DNA of 64,000 nucleotides from Avena insularis (taxonomy: Eukaryota > Streptophyta > Magnoliopsida > Poales > Poaceae): contig CM042686.1 of the NCBI GenBank assembly GCA_023614405.1, positions 353,160,329 through 353,224,328 on the forward strand. Direction: 5' to 3'. A program made the translations under genes and the position numbers. Of this stretch, positions 35,340 through 48,452 are shown piece after piece (the first letter of the stretch is position 1; the number at the start of each line of letters is the position of its first letter). The notes under the pieces were generated by a model. That model had not been told where the DNA came from and made no database searches. It saw only the letters and a list, made by a program, of their open reading frames with translations.

Positions 35340-38300
35340 TGTTCTTTTTACTAACAACAACTGGAGTCATTGCATGTGTGTTCTTTTCACACACCATATA
35401 TGGATCCACCAGTGTCATTGCATGTGTGTTCTTTTCACAATCCACCTATGGATCCACCAGTGTCATTGCATGTGTGTTCTCTTTACTAACAACAACCAGA
35501 GTCATTGCATGTGTGTTCTTTTCACATACCACCTATGGATCCACCAGTGTCATTGGATGTGTGTTCTTTTTACAAACAACAACCAGAGTCATTGAAATGT
35601 GTATTCTTTTCACATACCACAAATGGATCCACCAGTGTCATTGCATGTGTGCTTTTTTTACTAACAACAACTAGGGTCATTGCATGTGTGTTCTCTTCAG
35701 AGACCTCACATGGATCCACTAGTGTCATTGCATGTGTGTTCTTTTCACAATCCACCCATGGATCCAGCAGTGTCATTGCATGTGTGCTCTTTTTACTAAC
35801 AACAACCAGAGTCATTGCATGTGTGTTATTTTCACATACCACCTATGGATCCACCAGTGTCATTGCATGTGTGCTCTTTTCCACTAACGACAACTGGGGT
35901 CATTGCATGTGTGTTCTCTTCAGAGACCACACATGGATCCACTAGTGTCATTGCATGTGTGTTCTTTTCACAGTCCACCTATGGATCCAGCAGTGTCATT
36001 GCATGTGTGCTCTTTTTACTGACAACAACCAGAGTCATTACATGTCTGTTCTTTTCACATACCACCTATGGATCCACCAGTGTCATTGCATGTGTGCTCT
36101 TTTTTACTAACGACAACTGGGGTCATTGCATGTGTGTTCTCTTCAGAGACCACACATGGATCCAGCAGTGTCATTCCATGTGTGTTCTTTTCACAATCCA
36201 CCTCTGGATCCAGCAGTCTGATTGCATGTGTGCTCTTTTTACAATCCACCTATGGATCCACCAGTGTCATTACATGTATGTTATTTTTACTAACAATAAC
36301 TAGAGTCATTTCATGTGTGTTCTTTTCACATACCACATATGGATCCACCAGTGTCATTGAAATGTGTGCTCTTTTCACAATCCAGCTATGGATCCACCAG
36401 TGTCATTGCATGTGTGTTCTTTTTACTAATAACAACTGGAGTCATTTCATGTGTGTTCTTTTCACATACCACACATGGATCGACCAGTGTCATTGCATGT
36501 GTGCTCTTTTCACAATCCACCTATGGATCCAGCAGTATCATTCCATGTGTGTTCTTTTGACATACCACATATGGATCCACCAGTGTCATTGCATGTGTGC
36601 TCTTTTCACAATCCACCTATGGATCCATCAGTGTCATTGCATGTGTGCTCTTTTCACAATCCACCTATGGATCCATCAATGTCATTGCATGTGTGTTCTT
36701 TTGACTAACAACAACTGGAGCCATTCCATGTGTGTTCTTTTCACACACCATATATGGATCCACCAGTGTCATTGCATGTGTGTTCTTTTCACAATCCACC
36801 TATGGATCCACTAGAGTCATTGAAATGTGTGTTCTCTTCAGAGACCACACATGGATCCACCAGTGTCATTGCATGTGTGTTCTTTTCACAATCCACCTAT
36901 GCATCCAGCAGTGTCATTGCATGTTTGCTCTTTTTACTAACAACAACCAGAGTCATTGCATTTGTGTTCTCTTCAGAGACCACACATGGATCCAGTGTCA
37001 TTGTATGTGTGTTCTTTTTACTAACAACAACCAGAGTCATTGCATGTGTGTTCTTTTCACACACCACGTATGGATCCACCAGTGTCATCGCATGTGTGTT
37101 CTTTTTACTAACAACAACTGGAGTCATTTCATGACTGTTCTTTTCAAATACCACATATGGATCCACCAGTGTCATTGAAATGTGTGTTCTCTTCACAGAC
37201 CACACATGGATCCACCAGTGTCAATGCATTGTGTTCTTTTTACTAACAACAACCAGAGTCATTTCATGTGTGTTCTTTTCACATACCACATATGGATCCA
37301 CCAGTGTCATTGAAATGTATGCTCTTTTCACAATCCACCTATGGATCCACCAGTGTCATTGCATGTGTGTTCTTTTCACTAACAACAACTAGAGTCATTT
37401 CATGTGTGTTCTTTTCACATACCACATATGGATCCACCAGTGTCATTGCATGTCTGCTCTCTTCACATACCACCTGTGGATCCACCGGTGTCATTGCATG
37501 TGTGTTCTCTTCACAATCCACCTATGGATCCACCAGTGTCATTGCATGTGTGTTCTTTTTACTAACAACAACTGGAGTCATTTCATGAGTGTTCTTTTCA
37601 CATACCACATATGGATCCACCAGTGTCATTGCATGTGTGCTCTTTTCACAATCCACCTATGGATCCAGAAGTGTCATTGCATGTTTGCTCTTTTACTAAC
37701 AACAACCAGAGTCGTTGAATGTGTGTTCTCTTCACATACCACATATGGATCCACCGGTGTCATTGAAATGTGTGTTCTTTTTACTAACAAGAACCAGAGT
37801 CATTGCATGTGTGTTCTTTTCACAATCCACCTATGGATCCAGCAGTGTCATTGCATGTGTGTTCTTTTTGCTAACAACAACTGGAGTCATTTCATGACTG
37901 TTCTTTTCACATACCACATATGGATCCACCGGTGTGAATGAAATGTGTGTTCTCTTCAGAGACCACACATGGATCCACCAGTGTCATTGCATGTGTGTTC
38001 TTTTTACTAACAACAACCAGAGTCATTGCATGTGTGTTCTTTTCACACACCACATATGGATCCACCAGTGTCATTGCATGTGTGTTCTTTTCACAATCCA
38101 CCTATGGATCCACCAGTGTCATTGCATGTTTGCTCTTTTTACTAACAACAAACAGTCATTGCGTGTGTGTTCTCTTCAGAGACCACACATGGATCCACCA
38201 GTGTCATTGCATGTGTGGTCTTTTTACTAACAACAACCAGAGTCATTGCATGTGTGTTCTTTTCACACACCACATATGGACCCGCCAGTGTCATTGCATG

Positions 38301-39856
38301 TGTTCTTCTTTTTACTAACAACAACTGGAGTCATTTCATGACTGTTCTTTTCACATACCACATATGGATCCACCAGTGTCATTGAAATGTGTGTTCTCTT
38401 CAGAGACCACACATGGATCCACCAGTGTCATTGCATGTGTGTTCTTTTTACTAACAACAACTGGAGTCATTTCATCACTGTTCTTTTCACATACAACATA
38501 TGGATCCACCGGTGTCATTGAAATGTGTGTTCTCTTTAGAGACCACACATGGATCCACCAGTGTCATTGCATGTATGTTCTTTTTACTAACAACAACCAG
38601 AGTCATTGCATGTGTGTTCTTTTCACACACCACATATGGATCCACCAGTGTCATTGCATGTGTGTTCTTTTCACAATCCACCTATGGATCCACCAGTGTC
38701 ATTGCATGTGTGTTCTCTTTACTAACAACAACCAGAGTCATTGCATGTGTGTTCTTTTCACATACCACCTATGGATCCACCAGTGTCATTGGATGTGTGT
38801 TCTTTTTACAAACAACAACCAGAGTCATTGAAATGTGTGTTCTTTTCACATACCACAAATGAATCCACCAGTGTCATTGCATGTGTGCTTTTTTTACTAA
38901 CAACAACTAGGGTCATTGCATTTGTGTTCTCTTCAGAGACCTCACATGGATCCACCAGTGTCATTGCATGTGTGTTCTTTTCACAATCCACCCATGGATC
39001 CAGCAGTGTCATTGCATGTGTGCTCTTTTTACTAACAACAACCAGAGTCATTGCATGTGTGTTCTTTTCACATACCACCTATGGATCCACCAGTGTCATT
39101 GCATGTGTGCTCTTTTTTACTAACGACAACTGGGGTCATTGCATGTGTGTTCTCTTCAGAGACCACACATGGATCCACTAGTGTCATTGCATGTGTGTTC
39201 TTTTCATAGTCCACCTATGGATCCAGCAGTGTCATTGCATGTGTGATCTTTTTACTGACAACAACCAGAGTCATTACATGTCTGTTCTTTTCACATACCA
39301 CCTATGGATCCACCAGTGTCATTGCATGTGTGCTCTTTTTTACTAACGACAACTGGGGTCATTGCATGTGTGTTCTCTTCAGAGACCACACATGGATCCA
39401 CCAGTGTCATACCATGTGTGTTCTTTTCACAATCCACCTCTGGATCCAGCAGTGTCATTGCATGTGTGCTCATTTTACAATCCACCTATGGATCCACCAG
39501 TGTCATTGCATGTATGTTATTTTTACTAACAATAACTAGAGTTATTTCATGTGTGTTCTTTTCACATACCACATGTGGATCCACCAGTGTCATTGAAATG
39601 TGTGCTCTTTTCACAATCCACCTATGGATCCACCAGTGTCATTGCATGTGTGTTCTTTTTACTAACAACAACTGGAGTCATTTCATGTGTGTTCTTTTCA
39701 CATACCACACATGGATCCACCAGTGTCATTGCATGTGTGCTCTTTTCACAATCCACCTATGGATCCAGCAGTACCATTCCATGTGTGTTCTTTTGACATA
39801 CAACATATGGATCCACCAGTGTCAGTGCATGTGTGCTCTTTTCACAATCCACCTAT
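35340..39856. repeat. Satellite segment duplicated at 3,236-bp offset
   Basis: About 35340-36620 recurs at 38576-39856. Markers are GTCATTGGATGTGTGTTC, CATACCACAAATG, CAACCCATGGATCCAGCAG-type monomers, TTTTACTAACGACAACTGGGG and CTCTGGATCCAGCAG. The same segment also appears at about 11.45-12.75 kb, so there are three copies in the window. Confidence 0.8.
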
Positions 39857-42165
39857 GGATCCATCAGTGTCATTGCATGTGTGTTCTTTTGACTAACAAC
39901 AACTGGAGTCATTGCATGTGTGTTGTTTTCACAATCCACCTATGGATCCACCAGTGTCATTGCATGTGTGTTCTTTTCACTAACAACAACTAGAGTCATT
40001 TCATGTGTGTTCTTTTCACATACCACATATGGATCCACCAGTGTCATTGCATGTCTGCTCTCTTCACATACCACCTATGGATCCACCGGTGTTATTGCAT
40101 GTGTGTTCTCTTCACAATCCACCTATGGATCCACCAGTGTCATTGCATGTGTGTTCTTTTTACTAACAACAACTGGAGTCATTTCATGAGTGTTCTTTTC
40201 ACATACCACATATGGATCCACCAGTGTCATTGCATGTGTGCTCTTTTCACAATCCACCTATGGATCGAGAAGTGTCATTGCATGTTTGCTCTTTTACTAA
40301 CAACAACCAGAGTCGTTGCATGTGTGTTCTCTTCACATACCACATATGGATCCACCGGTGGCATTGAAATGTGTGTTCTTTTTACTAACAACAACCAGAG
40401 TCATTGCATGTGTGTTCTTTTCACAATCCACCTATGGATCCACCAGTGTCATTGCATGTGTGTTCTTTTTGCTAACAACAACTGGAGTCATTTCATGACT
40501 GTTCTTTTCACATACCACATATGGATCCACCGGTGTCAATGAAATGTGTGTTCTCTTCAGAGACCACACATGGATCCACCAGTGTCATTGCATGTGTGTT
40601 GTTTTTACTAACAACAACTAGAGTCATTGCATGTGTGTTCTTTTCACACACCACATATGGATCCACCAGTGTCATTGCATGTGTGTTCTTTTCACAATCC
40701 ACCTATGGATCCACGAGTGTCATTGCATGTGTGTTCTCTTTACTAACAACAACCAGAGTCATTGCATGTGTGTTCTTTTTACATACCACATATGGATCCT
40801 CCAGTGTCATTGCATGTGTGTTCTTTTTACTAACAACAACCAGAGTCATTGAAATGTGTGTTCTTTTCACATACCACATATGGATCCACCAGTGTCATTG
40901 CATGTGTACTTTTTTACTAACAACAGCTGGGGTCTTTGCATGTGTGTTCTCTTCAGAGACCACACATGGATCCACTAGTGTCATTGCATGTGTGTTCTTT
41001 TCACAATCCACCTATGGATCCAGCAGTGTCATTGCATGTGTGATCTTTTTACTAACAACCAAAGTCATTGCATGTGTGTTCTTTTCGCACACCACATATG
41101 GATCCACCAGTGTCATTGCATGTGTGTTCTTTTTACTAATAACAACTGGAGTCATTTCATGACTGTTCTTTTCACATACCACATATGGATCCACCAGTGT
41201 CATTGAAATGTGTGTTCTCTTCAGAGACCACACATGGATCCACCAGTGTCATTGCATGTGTGTTCTTTTTACTAACAACAACCAGAGTCATTTCATGTGT
41301 GTTCTTTTCACATACCACATATGGATCCACCAGTGTCATTGAAATGTGTGCTCTTTTCACAATCCCCCTATGGATCCACCAGTGTCATTGCATGTGTGTT
41401 CTTTTCACTAACAACAACTAGAGTCATTTCATGTGTGTTCTTTTCACATCCTACATATGGATCCACCAGTGTCATTGTATGTCTGCTCTCTTCACATACC
41501 ACCTATGGATCCACCGGTGTCATTGCATGTGTGTTCTCTTCACAATCCACCTATGGATCCACCAGTGTCATTTCATGTGTGTTCTTTTTACTAAAAACAA
41601 CTAGAGTCATTTCATGAGTGTTTTTGTCACATACCACATATGGATCCACCAGTGTCATTGCATGTGTGCTCTTTTCACAATCCACCTATGGATCCAGAAG
41701 TGTCATTGCATGTTTGCTCTTTTTATTTACAACAACCAGAGTTGTTGCATGTGTGTTCTCTTCACATACCACATATGGATCCACCGGTGTCATTGAAATG
41801 TGTGTTCTTTTTACTAACACCAACCAGAGTCATTGCATGTGTGTTCTTTTCACAATCCACCTATGGATCCACCAGTGTCATTGCATGTGTGTTCTTTTTG
41901 CTAACAACAACTGGAGTCATTTCATGACTGTTCTTTTCACATACCACATATGGATCCACCGGTGTCAATGAAATGTGTGTTCTCTTCAGAGACCACACAT
42001 GGATCCACCAGTGTCATTGCACGTGTGTTCTTTTTACTAACAACAACCAGAGTCATTGCATGTGTGTTCTTTTCACACACCACATATGGATCCACCAATG
42101 TCATTGCATGTGTGTTCTTTTCACAATCCACCTATGGATCTTCCAGTGTCATTGAATGTGTGTTC
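37340..42165. repeat. Three-copy satellite segment (offsets 2,601 and 1,429 bp)
   Basis: About 0.8 kb at 37340-38130, 39940-40730 and 41370-42160 share CATGTCTGCTCTCTTCAC, TTTCATGAGTGTT, GATCCAGAAGTGTCATTGCATGTTTG and CCGGTGTCAATGAAATG (TGTGAATG in the first copy). The spacing is uneven, as expected from repeated unequal exchange. Confidence 0.8.
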
Positions 42166-43374
42166 TCTTTACTAAAAACAACCAGAGTCATTGCATGTGT
42201 GTTCTTTTCACATACCACATATGGATCCTCCAGTGTCATTGCATGTGTGTTCTTTTTACCAACAACAACAAGAGTCATTGAAATGTGTGTTCTTTTCACA
42301 TACCACATATGGATCCACCAGTGTCATTTCATGTGTGCTTTTTTTACTAACAACAATTGGAGTCTTTGCATGTGTGTTCTCTTCAGAGACCACATATGGA
42401 TCCACTAGTGTCAATGCATGTGTGTTCTTTTCACAATCCACCTATGGATCCAGCAGTGTCATTGCATGTGTGTTATTTTCACATACCACCTATGGATCCA
42501 CCAGTGTCATTGCGTATGTGCTTTTTTTACTAACAACAACTGGGTTCATTGCATGTGTGTTCTCTTCAGAGACCACACATGGATCCACCAGTGTCATTGC
42601 TTGTGTGTTCTTTTCACAATCCACCTATGGATCCAGCAGTGTCATTGCATGTGTGCTCTTTTTACAATCCACCTATGGATCCACCAGTGTCATTGCATGT
42701 TTGTTCTTTTTACTAACAACAACTAGAGTCATTTCATGTGTATTCTTTTCACATACCATATATGGATCCACTAGTGTCATTGAAATGTGTGTTCTTTTCA
42801 CAATCCACCTATGGATCCACCAGTTTCATTGCATGTGTGTTCTTTTTACTAACAACAACTAGAGTCATTTCATGTGAGTTCTTTTCACATACCACATATG
42901 GTCCACCAGTGTCATTGCATGTGTGCTCTTTTCACAATCCACCTATGGATCCAGCAATATCATTGCATGTGTGCTCTTTTTACTAACAACAACCAGAGTC
43001 GTTGCATGTGTGTTCTCTTCACATACCACATATGGATCCACCAGTGTCATTGAAATGTGTGTTCTTTTTACTAACAACAACCAGAGTCATTTCATGTGTG
43101 TTCTTTTCACAATCAACCTATGGATCCACCAGTGTCATTGCATGTGTGTTCTTTTTTACTAACAAAAACTGGAGTCATTTCATGACTGTTCTTTTCGCAT
43201 ACCACATATGGATGCACCGGTGTCATTGAAATGTGTGTTCTCTTCAGAGACCACACATGGATCCACTAGTGTCATTGCATGTGTGTTCTTTTTACTAACA
43301 ACAACCAGAGTCATTGCATGTGTGTTCTTTTCACACACCACATATGGATCCACCAGTGTCATTGCATGTGTGTT

Positions 43375-44883
43375 TGATACGTCCATTTTGCATCACTATT
43401 CTATGTCTTAATTCACTATTATTCATTGATATATTTCATATTGAGAGGTGATACTTATGTTATTTCATCTGTTTTTGCATGGTTGATGACTTTTGGAGAA
43501 TGGACCGCTACAGTCAGGATTCTGATGGAAAAGGTGCTGTTTGGAGGCAAAATTTGCGAAGATAAGAAAATCCAGGAAAATATACGGAAAATCCTATTTT
43601 TCTAGAAGACTAAGAATGCCAGAAGATGGAGTGGAGATGGGCCATAGGGGGCCCAGACCACCCCCTGGGGCGGGTAGCCCTAGGCGCGCCAAGAGGTGGT
43701 GTGGCCGCCCTGGCCCACCTCTGGCTCTCTCCTCTGGCGTATATCATCCTCCCGAAACCCTAAGACTCGTAGAGAGACCATAGAAAGATTCTGCCGCCTC
43801 TGCGGCGCGGAAAACACCGAGAGAGAAAGATCTCTCCGACAGATAGATTTCTGCTGGGGGAATTCCTTCCCGGTGAGGGGAGATCTTCGCCATCAACACC
43901 ACCATCAAGCTGGACTTCATCGGGATCATCATCATCATCACCACCACCATCATCATCACCATATTGCACCCTCATCACCATCTCTATATTGCTGTAACAA
44001 TTGAGTTAAATCTTGCATTAGTTCATAGGGGAAACTTTCTCGGTGTTGATTACTCTTTGTAGTTGATGCTATTGAGTGAACCATTGAATTATTGTTTATG
44101 TTCAGATTGTTATACATCATTATTCCATCTCTGATCATGATCCATATGATGTCTTGTGAGTAGTTCGCTTTGTTCTTGAGGACATGCGAGAAGTCATGTT
44201 GTTAGTAGTGGAGTTGTGTTGAGAAAGATTCAATAGTTTGATATTTAAGTTGTGGTGTACTTCTTCTAGTGGTGTCATGTGAACGTCGACTACATGACAC
44301 TTCACCTATATGGGCCTAGGGGAATGCATTGTGTATTTGGCTACTAATCGTAGGGGGTTCTTTGGAGTGTGAAACCTGAACCCCCGTTAGGAAACCATTG
44401 CACAAGGGACGTAAGGGTCTTAGAGTTTAAAGGTGTGGTTAGGTCTCTACCTTAATTACTTTCTTGTACTTACGGATGTTTGCAAGGGGTATAATCACAA
44501 GTATGTATTAGTCTTGGATGGGGCGGTATATTAGCACAGTTTCACCCACACAACACTTAGCAAGCTAGAGAAGATTAATCAACTATATGAAGCGAAAGCA
44601 CTTGACAGTCTCCCCATGTGTCCTCGAGAACGTTTGGTCATCTTAAGTAATACATCCGGCTTATCCTTTGCTGCATAAAGGATTGGGCCACTTACTGCAT
44701 TTATTTCTCTTGCATTTATTTACCATCGCTTACTTGCTTTATCAAAAAACCCTAAAAATCCGTTTGCTAACTATTTGCAGATTTTCTGATCCATACCACT
44801 AGCCGACCTTCTGCTCCTCGTTGGGTTCGACACTCTTACTTATCGAAAATCTGCGATACACCCCCTATACTTGTGGGTCATCA
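43375..44883 (+). mobile_element. 5' LTR of Athila element (1,509 bp)
   Basis: It starts TGATACGTCCATTTTGC and ends CTTGTGGGTCATCA, with TGAT...ATCA inverted ends. It contains a GC-rich segment (43640-43735) rich in GGTGGTGTGGCCGCC-like motifs, a weak TATA-like TATATCA at 43740, and a CAT/CAC trinucleotide run. ORFs in it are accidental. The preceding five bases GTGTT (43370-43374) would be the left target-site duplication. Confidence 0.88.
43926..43962 (+). repeat. CAT/CAC trinucleotide run in 5' LTR
   Basis: A run of ATC/ACC triplets. The same run, slightly shorter, lies at about 54655-54692 in the 3' LTR. It gives artificial poly-His or poly-Met/Asp frames. Confidence 0.8.
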
Positions 44884-44892
44884 AGACTATTT

Positions 44893-44910
44893 TCCGGCAC
44901 CATTGCTGAG
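44893..44910 (+). promoter_or_regulatory. Primer binding site (tRNA-Asp type, degraded)
   Basis: TCCGGCACCATTGCTGAG lies about 10 bp after the LTR end. It resembles the 3' end complement of tRNA-Asp used by Athila elements (TGGCGCCGTTGCCGGGGA, from memory) with several transitions. It would prime minus-strand synthesis if intact. Confidence 0.6.
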
Positions 44911-44991
44911 TGAAGCGCTATTGGAAGTGGGCGGTAAAGGAAACTTCTGCTGTGAGTATTGTTTACTTCTGCTAGTTGCTTCATTTTCGTT

Positions 44992-45621
44992 ATGGATAAT
45001 TCACTGAGTTTCTTATTTGGTAATGCTACTACCACTGCTAAGGTAGTAGATAAGCCACCACCTGCTGAGAATGACGCTTTCAAAATACCTAGAAGAATTA
45101 TTGATCGTGTTATGGATAACTACTATGTTGGGGATGGAACTGTCCATCCCGGTGATCATTTACTCTTTATACACGAATTATGCGGGTTGTTCAAGTGTGC
45201 AGGTTTTACTACAGATCAAGTTAAGAAGAAGTTATTCTCATTATCACTAAAAGGAAGAGCCGAGGAATGGTATAAGCTGCTGAAGAATGGTCAAGCTCTA
45301 GAATGGGAGGAAATAGTGCCTCTCTTTTATTCAAAATTTTATCCTCCTAGTGAGATTCATAAAGATCGGAATCAAATATACAACTTTTGGCCACTTGATG
45401 GAGAGAGTACATCTCAAGCCTGGGGGAGATTGAAGTTACCAATGCTCAAATGTCCCATTCATGAGCTCCCCAACAATATTATTATCAATAACTTTTATGC
45501 AAGGCTCCCTCTACATGATAAAGATTTATTAGATGCTTCTTGTGCTGGATCATTCACTTGCATGCAAGAAGAAGCTAAATGGGATCTTCTGGACCGTATT
45601 CAAGATAATGCTAAAGCTTAG
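44992..45621 (+). pseudogene. Athila gag
   Basis: About 209 codons from ATG 44992 (MDNSLSFLFGNATTT), preferred over the upstream in-frame start because that one lies in the leader. Residues about 85-180 match the retrotransposon gag core (LSLKGRAEEWYKLLKNG, then WEEIVPLFYSKFYPP). The TAG at 45619-45621 interrupts a frame that otherwise continues open into the protease region, so it is a nonsense mutation and not a natural end. No CCHC zinc knuckle is seen up to this stop. Confidence 0.82.
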
Positions 45622-46220
45622 GAGAATGACAATGGTAGAAAGTCAGGTATAAATTATGATTATGAATGCATTGAATCTTTTATGGGAACTAATGACTTTC
45701 AAAATATTAGTAATGTTTATGGTCTTGATTTGCAAGTTATTACGAATTGCTTTAGAGCTTTTGCTTCCTATATCGAAATTCCAAAAAGGGGATGGAATAA
45801 GTACCATGCACCTTACAAAGATATTGTTGACTATGTTCCTATTGGGAGTGCTGAGTATTGCATTATTGATCCCATCTTACCCGAACCTTATATCGAGAAG
45901 ATTCCCTTCCCAGAAAAGGTAAAGGACCATCCTATTATAACTAATGTAATCACCAAAAGTGAAAAGAGAACTGTAAAACCTGATGAACAAATAAACGTTG
46001 AACCTGTGGTAGCAATTGTGAAAGACCTTGTCACTAAAAGCATAGAAGATGGACACATAGTCTTTTGTGAGGATGCTTCTAATATTGTTTCACATCCTAA
46101 TAGAACTACAAAGGCTAGTGTTCCTGTGCTTTCAGTTAGAATTGGTGATCATTGCTATTATGGTTTATGTGTTATTGGTGCAAGTTCCAGTGCTATTCCT
46201 TATGAGCTTTACAGAGAACT
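45622..46220 (+). pseudogene. Gag C-terminal part and aspartic protease
   Basis: Same frame as gag after its stop. The protease core reads VLSVRIGDHCYYGLC then IGASSSAIPYELY. The codon at 46171-46173 is GTT (Val) where retroviral-type aspartic proteases have the catalytic Asp (the D of D-T/I/L-G). The frame is lost near 46220, where a one-base shift moves the rest of the protease to another frame. The Asp loss alone predicts an inactive enzyme. Confidence 0.8.
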
Positions 46221-48452
46221 ATGCATGAAATTAGTCCTTGCGAGTTGGAAGAGATTGATGTGGTTATTCACCTTGCTAATAGAGAGACCATCTCTCCAAT
46301 TGGTATTGTACGAGACGTGGAAGTTCTTTGTGGTAAGATTAAATACCCTGCTGATTTTCTAGTACTTGGTTCAGCTGCTAGTAAAACTTATCCTATCATT
46401 TTTGGTAGACCTTTCTTGAGTACTTGTGGAGCTATTATTGATTGCAAGAGGGAGAAAATCTTGACTAAGTTTGATGGGGAATCTTATGAGTTTAATTTTT
46501 CGAAATTTGCTAAAGAACCTTGCGAAGAGGAAACCCATAATGAGGATTTTAGAGTTGAACAACTCGCTTCTATTTCTCTTGCTCCTAACAATGCTTTGCA
46601 GCAATTTATGGAAGATCATGAAAGTGAAATCTTCATGGAAGAAAGGAATGAGATTGGCAGGATTCTCCATGATCAACCTAAGATGCTTAAGCATAACTTG
46701 CCTGTAGAAGACTTGGGTACCACGATGCCACCTAAAAAGGATCCGGTTTTCGATCTAAAACCTCTCCCTGATGATCTTAAATATGCTTATATTGATGATA
46801 AAAAGATATATCCTGTTATTATTAGCACTAAACTTTCAGGGAAGGAAGAAGAAAGGTTATTGGAGGTTTTGAGGAAACACCGAGGAGCTATGGGTTATAC
46901 TCTGGATGATTTAAAAGGGATTTCACCTACTATATGTCAGCATTCTATCAATATAGAACCAGATGCAAAGCCAGTAGTAGAGCACCAACGACGTTTAAAT
47001 CCCAGGATGAAGGAAGTGGTAAGGAATGAGGTATTGAAACTCCTTGATGCTGGTATTATTTACCCTATTGCTGACAGTGAATGGGTTAGTCCTATTCATT
47101 GTGTTCCTAAAAAAGGCGGCATTACCGTTGTTCCTAATGATAATGATGAGCTTATTCCTCAAAGAATAGTAGTAGGTTATAGGATGTGCATTGATTTTAG
47201 AAAAGTCAATAAAGTTACTAAGAAAGATCATTACCCGCTTCCTTTTATTGATCAAATGTTGGAAAGGTTGTCTAAAAAGACCCATTTTTGTTTTCTTGAT
47301 GGTTATTCTGGTTTCTCTTAAATTGCTGTTAAACAACAAGATCAAGAAAAAACTACTTTTACTTGCCCTTATGGAACTTATGCTTATAGACGTATGCCTT
47401 TTGGTTTATGTAATGCTCCTGCTACTTTTCAAAGGTGCATGTCTGCTATCTTTCATGGTTTTTGTGAGGAAATTGTAGAAGTGTTCATGGATGACTTTTC
47501 TGTCTATGGAACTTCTTTTGATAATTGTCTGCACAACCTTGATAAAGTTTTGCAGAGATGTGAAGAAACTAATCTTGTTCTTAATTGGGAAAAATGCCAC
47601 TTCATGGTTAATGAAGGGATTGTTCTTGGACATAAAGTTTCTGAAAGAGGCATAGAAGATGATAGAGCTAAGGTTGAGGCAATTGAGAAGATGCCATGCC
47701 CAAGAGACATCAAAGGTATTCGTAGTATCCTTGGTCATGCTGGTTTCTATAGAAGGTTTATTAAAGACTTTTCTAGGATATCAAAACCCCTTACTAATCT
47801 TCTTCGAAAAGATGTACCCTTCGTTTTTGATGATGATTGTAAGGAAGCTTTTGAAACTCTTAAGAAGGCTTTAACTACAGCCCCTATTGTTCAACCACCT
47901 GATTGGAGTTTACCCTTTGAAATAATGTGTGATGCTAGTGATTTTGGTGTAGGTGCTGTCCTTGGGCAACGTATTGATAAAAAGTTAAACGTTATCCATT
48001 ATGCTAGTAAGACTCTAGACGCTGCTCAAAGGAATTATGCCACTACTGAAAAGGAATTTCTAGCTGTTGTTTTTGCTTGTGATAAGTTTAGGCCCTACAT
48101 TGTAGACTCAAAAGTCACCATTCATACTGATCATGCTGCTATTAAATATCTTATGACGAAGAAGGATGCTAAGCCTAGGCTTATTAGATGGGTGCTGCTT
48201 TTACAAGAGTTTGATCTACATATAGTAGATAGGAAGGGTGCTGAAAACCCTATAGCTGATAATTTATCTCGATTGGAAAACATCTCTTTTGACCCTATGC
48301 CCGTTAATGATAGTTTCCCAAATGAACAGTTAGGCAGAGGGAGTAAGCTCATGAGGAGCCCTTGGTACGCTGATTATGCTAACTTTATTGTCTCCAAGTA
48401 TTTGCCTCCAACTTTACAGCTCGACAAAGAAGGAAGTTCTTGTATGATTTGA
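46221..48452 (+). pseudogene. Protease tail, reverse transcriptase and RNase H
   Basis: One frame of about 740 codons with a single TAA at 47319-47321, inside RT just after GYSGFS. Upstream are the protease tail (FLVLGSAASKTYPIIFGRPF) and RT palm/finger motifs (CIDFRKVNKVTKKDHYPLPF). Downstream are [16 protein letters not shown], the active-site FMDD at 47484-47495, and RNase H with Asp in [13 protein letters not shown], Glu in [10 protein letters not shown] and Asp in [12 protein letters not shown]. It ends in frame decay at 48430-48452 (SSCMI stop). The stop could be a C-to-T transition at a formerly methylated site; that is inference. Confidence 0.87.

Larger units (their letters stand above)
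25400..36850. repeat. Large segmental duplication, copy B
   Basis: Counterpart of about 1380-12950. It carries the second copy of the Tat element with the same junctions. Relative to copy A it has lost about 135 bp of monomers near 32.75 kb and gained a short run near 26.0-26.2 kb. Confidence 0.85.
31274..43374. repeat. 48/39-bp satellite array, block 3
   Basis: This 12.1-kb block is the same family and orientation. The first 5.6 kb are the 24-kb-offset copy of 7132-12950. The rest (about 36.9-43.4 kb) is assembled from shorter internal duplications. It ends within a monomer head (GCATGTGTGTT), where the Athila-lineage LTR begins. Confidence 0.95.

Noticed and set aside
43744..43981. Met/Asp/His-rich ORFs in the Athila LTRs
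   Set aside because: Caused by the CAT/CAC trinucleotide run at 43926-43962 (and 54655-54692).
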